A stretch of 64,000 nt of DNA. Origin: G963422745 sp965214285. GTDB lineage: Bacteria > Actinomycetota > Acidimicrobiia > Acidimicrobiales > Aldehydirespiratoraceae. Every line of letters starts with the position of its first letter. Position 1 is the stretch's first letter. Where the stretch lies: contig OZ243946.1 of assembly GCA_965214285.1 (NCBI GenBank), positions 2,728,001 through 2,792,000 on the forward strand, written 5' to 3'. The position numbers and the translations under genes are program-made. Positions 59,766-64,000 of the stretch are shown here, piece after piece. The notes below the pieces were generated by a model that was not told the origin of the DNA, made no database searches, and worked only from the letters and a program-made list of their open reading frames with translations.

Positions 59766-59777
59766 GCAGGCAGCGGC
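59670..59777 (+). repeat. 18-bp repeat, three exact copies
   Basis: CTGATGGCAGGCAGCGGC at 59670-59687, 59704-59721 and 59760-59777. The third covers the start of the retropepsin gene. Confidence 0.9.
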
Positions 59778-60473
59778 GTCGGCGTGAAGGGCCGTGCCCG
59801 CAGGCGTGCGCCGCTGGTGATCGGCTGGCGCGAGTGGGTGCGCCTCGAAGGCCTGGAATGCGACGTGCCGGTGAAGGCCAAGGTCGACAGCGGGGCGTCC
59901 ACCTCTGCGCTGCACGCCCCAGGCCTGCGGGAGTTCGAGCGCAACGGCATGACCTGGGCGAGCTTCATCCTGCGGCCCCGCCAGGGCAGCACCGCCGACT
60001 CGCGCCGGGTGGAGGCGCCGGTGATCGGCCGTCGGCGGGTGCGCTCCAGCAACGGGCGCAGCGAGCTGCGACCCGTCATCAAGACCAGCATCGTTATCGG
60101 CGACCGCAAATGGCTGATAGAGGTCACCTTGACCCAGCGCCACAAGATGCGCTTCAGGATGCTGCTGGGCCGCCGTGCGTTCCGCGGCAAGGCGGTAGTG
60201 GACGTGTCGCGCTCGCACGCTGCGGGGCAGCCGGTCGTGACCGAGCCCCGCCTGCCGAGGCCCGCAGATCAGGCCAGGCCGACAGCGCCGCGGTCCAAGA
60301 AGGCAGCCGCATCCACGCGGGCCAGGTCGTCGTCCGCAAAGACAGCAGCATCCACGCGGGCCAGGCCGTCGTCCACAAGAACAGCCGCATCCAAGCCTGC
60401 CAAGGGCAAGGCTCGGCAAGTAAGCGGGCCTGAGAATCCGCAAGCAAGCGAGCCCGAGGAGACGGCGCCGTGA
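59763..60473 (+). CDS. Retropepsin-like aspartic protease (RimK-associated, PF05618 type)
   Basis: 236 residues. VIGWREWVRLEGLECDVPVK then KAKVDSGASTSALHA has the DSGA catalytic triad of a retropepsin-like monomer; RHKMRFRMLLGRRAF is the usual second part. The family was once called ATP-dependent zinc protease and is found with ATP-grasp ligases, as here. From about 165 the protein has a basic tail with a 13-residue repeat (AASTRARSSSAKT, AASTRARPSSTRT). Its stop overlaps the RimK-like gene as GTGA. Confidence 0.78.
   Translation: MAGSGVGVKGRARRRAPLVIGWREWVRLEGLECDVPVKAKVDSGASTSALHAPGLREFERNGMTWASFILRPRQGSTADSRRVEAPVIGRRRVRSSNGRSELRPVIKTSIVIGDRKWLIEVTLTQRHKMRFRMLLGRRAFRGKAVVDVSRSHAAGQPVVTEPRLPRPADQARPTAPRSKKAAASTRARSSSAKTAASTRARPSSTRTAASKPAKGKARQVSGPENPQASEPEETAP
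60303..60400 (+). repeat. 39-bp coding repeat in the retropepsin tail
   Basis: Units begin at 60303, 60342 and 60381 (the last partial), each with CAGC(C/A)GCATCCA; they encode the 13-residue basic repeat. Confidence 0.75.
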
Positions 60474-61372
60474 AGATCCTGATCCTGTCGAGAAACCCGG
60501 CGCTGTACTCCACCAAGCGGCTCGTGGAGGCCTGCCAGCAGCGAAGCCACGACGTGGAGGTGATCGATTACCTGCGCTGTCACATGCGGATAACAACCAA
60601 CACGCCTGAGGTGGTTTTCCTGGGGCGCGTCCTCAACGACTTCGACGCCATCATCCCCCGCATCGGCGCCAGCTACACGTTTTATGGCACCGCCGTGGTC
60701 CGCCAGTTCCAGGAGGCGGGCCTCTACACGCTCAACACGGCGGCTGCGATAAGCCGCTCGCGGGACAAGCTGCGCTCGCTTCAGATTCTGGCCGGTCAGG
60801 GCGTTGACATGCCCGCAACCGGCTTCGGCCACTCGACCCGGGACATCGACGGCCTGCTGGAGACGGTCGGGGGCGCGCCGCTGATCGTCAAGCTGCTGGA
60901 GGGCACGCAGGGCAAGGGCGTGGTGCTGGCCGAGACCCGCAAGTCGGCGGAGTCGGTGATCGGGGCGTTCCGCCAGCTCGACGCCAACTTCATCGTGCAG
61001 AGCTTCGTGGCCGAGGCCGGCGGTTCCGACATCCGGGCGTTCGTGGTGGGCAACCGGGTGGTGGCCGCCATGATGCGCAAGGCGCCGCCTGGCGAGTTCC
61101 GCTCCAATGTGCACCAGGGCGGCTCGGTGCAGGCCGTGAAGCTCACGCCCAAGGAGCGGGCGGTGGCGGTGAAAGCGGCCCGGGCGATGGGCCTGAACGT
61201 GGCCGGGGTGGACCTGATCCGCGGCTCGCGGGGGCCACTGCTGCTGGAGGTGAACTCCAGCCCGGGGCTGGGCGGGATCGAGGCCGCCTCGGGGACCGAC
61301 ATCGCCGGGGAGATCATCGAGTTCATCGCCGCCAACGCCGTGCCGGGCCGTCCCGCCGGCAGCAGCGACTGA
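60470..61372 (+). CDS. RimK-type ATP-grasp ligase
   Basis: 300 residues. MKILILSRNPALYSTKRL start, RSRDKLRSLQIL and the ATP-grasp core IVKLLEGTQGKGVVLAE, then FVAEAGGSDIRAFVVG and LLLEVNSSPGLGGIE (metal Glu/Asn). RimK adds glutamate residues to the C-terminus of ribosomal protein S6; relatives make other peptide bonds. Here a retropepsin-like gene is translationally coupled (GTGA), so its substrate may be trimmed by that protease. Confidence 0.9.
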   Translation: MKILILSRNPALYSTKRLVEACQQRSHDVEVIDYLRCHMRITTNTPEVVFLGRVLNDFDAIIPRIGASYTFYGTAVVRQFQEAGLYTLNTAAAISRSRDKLRSLQILAGQGVDMPATGFGHSTRDIDGLLETVGGAPLIVKLLEGTQGKGVVLAETRKSAESVIGAFRQLDANFIVQSFVAEAGGSDIRAFVVGNRVVAAMMRKAPPGEFRSNVHQGGSVQAVKLTPKERAVAVKAARAMGLNVAGVDLIRGSRGPLLLEVNSSPGLGGIEAASGTDIAGEIIEFIAANAVPGRPAGSSD

Positions 61373-61685
61373 GCCGCTCGCCCGGCCAGTCCGGTCGGGC
61401 CGCGGCTGTCACAGTACCCGCCGCTGCGGGTACGTCCGGAGCGGCGATTGTCACCCCCGTCTGCTGTGCCGCTCGCAAATGCAGACCAGGTTGTGCAGGC
61501 TGCGCTGCTGCGAGGCCCGCACCCTGCGCGGACCCGGCCCGCACCTCGCACTGACCCGGCCGCCCCCGGCTCACCGGCGGAACATGGGCCCGCGGCAACC
61601 AGGACACCCCGCCAGGGCACCCCTTGCCGCCCGCGCACCTGCCCGCCCATCGCATCCCGGGCACCCCCCTTTAGAGTGGCGTGTG
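61373..61685. other. 313-bp stretch without an intact gene
   Basis: On the minus strand a short frame ending at 61451 reads SLHNLVCICERHSRRG, which resembles the end of an HNH nuclease (NL-x-C-x-x-H), possibly a gene relic. The rest is GC-rich with no clear signal until a TAGAGT box at 61672 before the PASTA gene. Confidence 0.35.
61672..61677 (+). promoter_or_regulatory. -10 box of the PASTA gene
   Basis: TAGAGT, eight bases before ATG 61686. Confidence 0.55.
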
Positions 61686-62477
61686 ATGGGCAACCCGTTT
61701 CGGTCCCGCTGGTTCGTGCGCTCGGCGATAGCCGGGATGCTGCTGACGGGGATCGTCGCCGCGGTGATCCTGGCGGCCGCAGACGACAACGCCGTGGAGG
61801 TAGCGATCGACCCTGCACAAACCGGCGAGGCCCAGCCCCAACCCGAGCCCGAACCGCCCGAGCCCGCCGAGCCGCCCACGACCGCGCCTGAGCCCCGATG
61901 CGACGCTGCGTGCAAGGCGCAGATCGCCGCCGCACAGGAACGGAACAACACCGCCACCACGCTGCCGAGGGTGCCCGACGTGCACGGCATGACACCCGCA
62001 GACGCCGAGGCCGTCCTGGCCCGAACAGGCCTCACCGTGCGCAACATCGCCGAACGCGAAGTGCCAGACGAGCACGTGGGGGTGATCGTGGACCAGTCCC
62101 CCACCCCGGGAATCGAGTCCCGGACCGGGGAAGTCCGTCTCATCCTCGGCATCCCCACCACAACCACCACCGCAGCGCCGACAACCACCGTGCTGACCTC
62201 CAACCCTGAAGGCGCCGCCTACGGGGGCGACGACACTCAGCCCACCCTCGCGCCGGAGCATCACGAACATGACCCCCCCACCAGTGATCGTCTGACACAG
62301 CAAGAGAAGATCGACCGAGCCAATCAACTCATTGGAGTGGAGTTCACAGCGGCAGGCGCAACGATGGTTCAGAACAAACCGGCGGTGCCGATGCCGGGAA
62401 GCGACACTCTCATATGGGTCTGCTACGACGTCTTGGACGAACACGGCCCATACGAGCACTGCGCACCTCAGGGCTGA
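61686..62477 (+). CDS. Membrane-anchored PASTA domain protein
   Basis: 263 residues: a transmembrane helix (FVRSAIAGMLLTGIVAAVIL), a Pro/Glu linker, one PASTA domain (VPDVHGMTPADAEAVLARTG, then VIVDQSPTPGIESRTGEVRL), a Thr-rich linker (PTTTTTAAPTTTV) and a C-terminal domain with two Cys (WVCYDV, EHCAPQ). PASTA domains bind peptidoglycan or muropeptides. It lacks the usual Ser/Thr kinase or PBP part, so it may be a small wall sensor. Confidence 0.8.
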   Translation: MGNPFRSRWFVRSAIAGMLLTGIVAAVILAAADDNAVEVAIDPAQTGEAQPQPEPEPPEPAEPPTTAPEPRCDAACKAQIAAAQERNNTATTLPRVPDVHGMTPADAEAVLARTGLTVRNIAEREVPDEHVGVIVDQSPTPGIESRTGEVRLILGIPTTTTTAAPTTTVLTSNPEGAAYGGDDTQPTLAPEHHEHDPPTSDRLTQQEKIDRANQLIGVEFTAAGATMVQNKPAVPMPGSDTLIWVCYDVLDEHGPYEHCAPQG

Positions 62478-62637
62478 CCCCCCTCCCCCGCCCTGCTGGT
62501 CTTGTCCCCGTACATCGAGATTGTCTACTGGGAGTTTCTGGGCTGGCTGGTCGCGGGATGTGTGCTCGTGTTGACGGCGGGGCGGCTTGATCCGCCCCGG
62601 GTATTGCGCAGGCTCCGGCCTTTGAGAGGATGGAGCT

Positions 62638-62970
62638 ATGTCAGACAAGAAGAGCGTTTCGGGGAGGTATCCGGCTGAGCTGCGTGAGCGGGCGGTTCGG
62701 ATGGTGTTCGAGGCGCAGCGTGATGGGTCGGGGTCGCAGTGGGATGCGATCTCGAGGGTGGCTTCGATGCTGGGGCCGACGGCTGAGACGGTGCGCCGCT
62801 GGGTGCGCGTGGCGGAGGTCGATGCGGGCTTTCGGGCTGGGATGAGCAGCGATGAGCGTGAGCGGTTCAAGGCTTTGGAGCGCGAGAACCGCGAGCTGCG
62901 CAGGGCGAACGAGATCCTGCGGGCTGCGTCGGTTTTTTTCGCGGCCGAGCTCGACGGCCGGAGACGGTGA
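62638..62970 (+). CDS. IS3-family transposase OrfA
   Basis: 110 residues. The HTH region RYPAELRERAVRMVFEAQRD then TAETVRRWVRVAEVD binds the IS ends; the leucine-zipper-like RFKALERENRELRRANEIL helix follows. The slippery T-TTT-TTC near the end should yield a fused OrfAB transposase. Confidence 0.92.
   Translation: MSDKKSVSGRYPAELRERAVRMVFEAQRDGSGSQWDAISRVASMLGPTAETVRRWVRVAEVDAGFRAGMSSDERERFKALERENRELRRANEILRAASVFFAAELDGRRR
62934..62940 (+). promoter_or_regulatory. -1 ribosomal frameshift site
   Basis: T TTT TTC read in the orfA frame (codons at 62935 and 62938). A -1 slip enters the orfB frame, which is open from here to 63863. Confidence 0.75.
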
Positions 62971-63863
62971 TGGCTTTCATCGATGCCCACAGGGAGCGTT
63001 TCGGGGTCGAGCCGATCTGCAGGGTCTTGCAGTTCGCTGCGTCGACGTATTGGTCCGCCAAGCGGCGAGGGCCCTCTGCGCGGGCGCTGCGCGACGAAGC
63101 GCTCAAGGCCCGCATCGCCCGGGTCCATGCGGACAACTACGGCGTGTACGGGGCCCGAAAGGTGTGGGCCGAGCTGAACCGCCAGGGCCAGCGCACAGCG
63201 CGCTGCACCGTCGAGCGTTTGATGCGCGACCTGGGCCTTCGCGGCGCTGTGCGGGGCAAACAGCGGCGCACCACGACCCCCGCAGCCGCCGCCGAGCGGC
63301 CCCGTGACCTGGTGGAACGCCGCTTCGAGGCGCCCGGCCCTGACCGGCTGTGGGTAGCGGACCTCACCTACGTGCGCACCCGCAGCGGGTTCGTCTACAC
63401 AGCCCTGGTCACCGACGTGTTCTCCAGGCGCATCCTCGGCTGGCAGATCTCGAGATCGCTGCGCGCCGATCTCGCCCTCGACGCCCTCGAACAAGCCATA
63501 ACCGAGCGCACCCGCAACGGCGCCAGCCTCCAGGGGCTCATCCACCACAGCGACCGAGGCGCCCAGTACCTCGCCGGCGCCTACACCGGCCGCCTCGCCG
63601 AGATCGGCGCAGCCAGCTCCGTGGGATCCCGCGGCGACAGCTACGACAACGCCCTCGCCGAATCCGTCATCAGCCTCTACAAAACCGAGCTCGTCGACAA
63701 CCGAGGCCCCTGGCAAGGCCTCCAAGACCTCCAGCTCGCCACCCTAGAATGGATCGACTGGTACAACCACCGCCGCATCCACCACCAACTCGGCCGCATC
63801 CCCCCAGCCGAAGCCGAAGCCAACCACCACCACCAACACACCCACAACAAACAGCCTACGTAA
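62967..63863 (+). CDS. IS3-family transposase OrfB (DDE integrase)
   Basis: 298 residues. An HTH_21 segment (DNYGVYGARKVWAELNRQGQ) is followed by the rve integrase core: first Asp in RLWVADLTYVRT, second in IHHSDRGAQYLAG and Glu in SYDNALAESVISLYKTEL, then the YNHRRIHHQLGR end. Complete and apparently active. GTG 62967 overlaps the orfA stop (GTGA), but expression is probably as a frameshift fusion. Confidence 0.94.
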   Translation: MMAFIDAHRERFGVEPICRVLQFAASTYWSAKRRGPSARALRDEALKARIARVHADNYGVYGARKVWAELNRQGQRTARCTVERLMRDLGLRGAVRGKQRRTTTPAAAAERPRDLVERRFEAPGPDRLWVADLTYVRTRSGFVYTALVTDVFSRRILGWQISRSLRADLALDALEQAITERTRNGASLQGLIHHSDRGAQYLAGAYTGRLAEIGAASSVGSRGDSYDNALAESVISLYKTELVDNRGPWQGLQDLQLATLEWIDWYNHRRIHHQLGRIPPAEAEANHHHQHTHNKQPT

Positions 63864-63970
63864 AACCCGGGGCGGTTCAGCTGTGGCGCTGCTGTGGGTT
63901 GCCGCCCGTCTGTCCTGGGTCAAGATTTGTGGCACAGGTTCTGGTTTGGGTCTGAGACAAGGAGTGTCTG

Positions 63971-64000
63971 ATGTCGAAGTCGTCGAAGAAGTCTGTGGAG
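63971..64000 (+). CDS. Start of a gene cut by the right edge
   Basis: ATG 63971 begins MSKSSKKSVE, with AAGGAG about seven bases upstream. Only ten codons are visible. The basic start and the repeat-rich neighbourhood are compatible with another transposase, but the sequence is too short to tell. Confidence 0.4.
   Translation, partial: MSKSSKKSVE

Larger units (their letters stand above)
62588..63879 (+). mobile_element. IS3-family insertion sequence, complete
   Basis: 1292 bp. The terminal inverted repeats begin TGATCCGCCCCGGGTATT on the left and, read inward from the right, TGAACCGCCCCGGGTTTT; similarity continues to about 26 bp. The ends are TG and CA as in IS3. Both sides carry the triplet GCT (62585-62587 and 63880-63882), a 3-bp target duplication. 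It contains orfA and orfB in overlapping frames with a slippery site at 62934-62940. No stop codons or deletions are seen in it. Confidence 0.88.

Noticed and set aside
61451..61530. HNH nuclease gene on the minus strand
   Set aside because: Only a 16-residue tail resembles the family; no upstream HNH core or start is left, so it is noted only as a possible relic.

Overview
The window is GC-rich, gene-dense DNA from an actinobacterium. DUF3039 and DUF222/HNH proteins, system II cytochrome c maturation, many acyl-CoA and CaiB enzymes, and numerous apparently leaderless genes fit the phylum. Class Acidimicrobiia is my best guess from gene content; that is inference, because no rRNA marker is present.

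Layout: 1-2485 is a minus-strand ccmABCDE operon, with ccmE cut by the left edge. 2521-5564 holds a secreted protein and a divergent glycosidase/glycosyltransferase pair. 5652-10594 carries the two SRP GTPases ffh and ftsY around an AbiEi/AbiEii toxin-antitoxin pair. 10768-15013 is an operon of two fold-type II PLP enzymes and an MFS transporter. 15085-22346 is lipid and amino-acid metabolism: two acyl-CoA synthetases, an enoyl-CoA hydratase, a P450 and an aminotransferase. 22520-31540 is an accessory island. It holds MntA/HepT (hepT broken by an amber codon), a DUF222/HNH nuclease, a duplicated DUF2442 protein, VapBC, an orphan DUF1156 DNA methyltransferase, and three copies of a stem-loop repeat around a two-gene cassette. 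31566-48003 is mostly core: surE, a kinase, a molybdopterin oxidoreductase, a flavodoxin, a PAP2/AUR1-type enzyme, a DNA glycosylase, a CoA transferase, HigBA-like toxin-antitoxin genes, a PHP protein, rpe and clpP. 48051-49529 has tRNA-Leu and a second AbiE pair with a truncated toxin. 49494-57942 is the murI-MBL-rph-rdgB-EamA cluster, into and beside which three paralogous six-cysteine lipoproteins have been placed, together with a broken second copy of rph. 58010-61372 has rpmG, rpmB, ispH and a retropepsin/RimK-like pair. 61686-64000 has a PASTA protein, an intact IS3-family element with a 3-bp target duplication, and the start of another gene.

The most notable signals are these. (1) A three-copy structured repeat at 30386-31518 varies only in its predicted loops. 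(2) A relay of micro-ORFs at 59659-59765, joined by TGATG stop/start overlaps, leads into the retropepsin gene. (3) The lipoprotein family expansion is associated with a partial rph duplication. (4) A TANNNT -10 box recurs 6-9 nt before the start codon of about twenty genes, which indicates leaderless transcripts.

No CRISPR array, rRNA or replication origin was seen.
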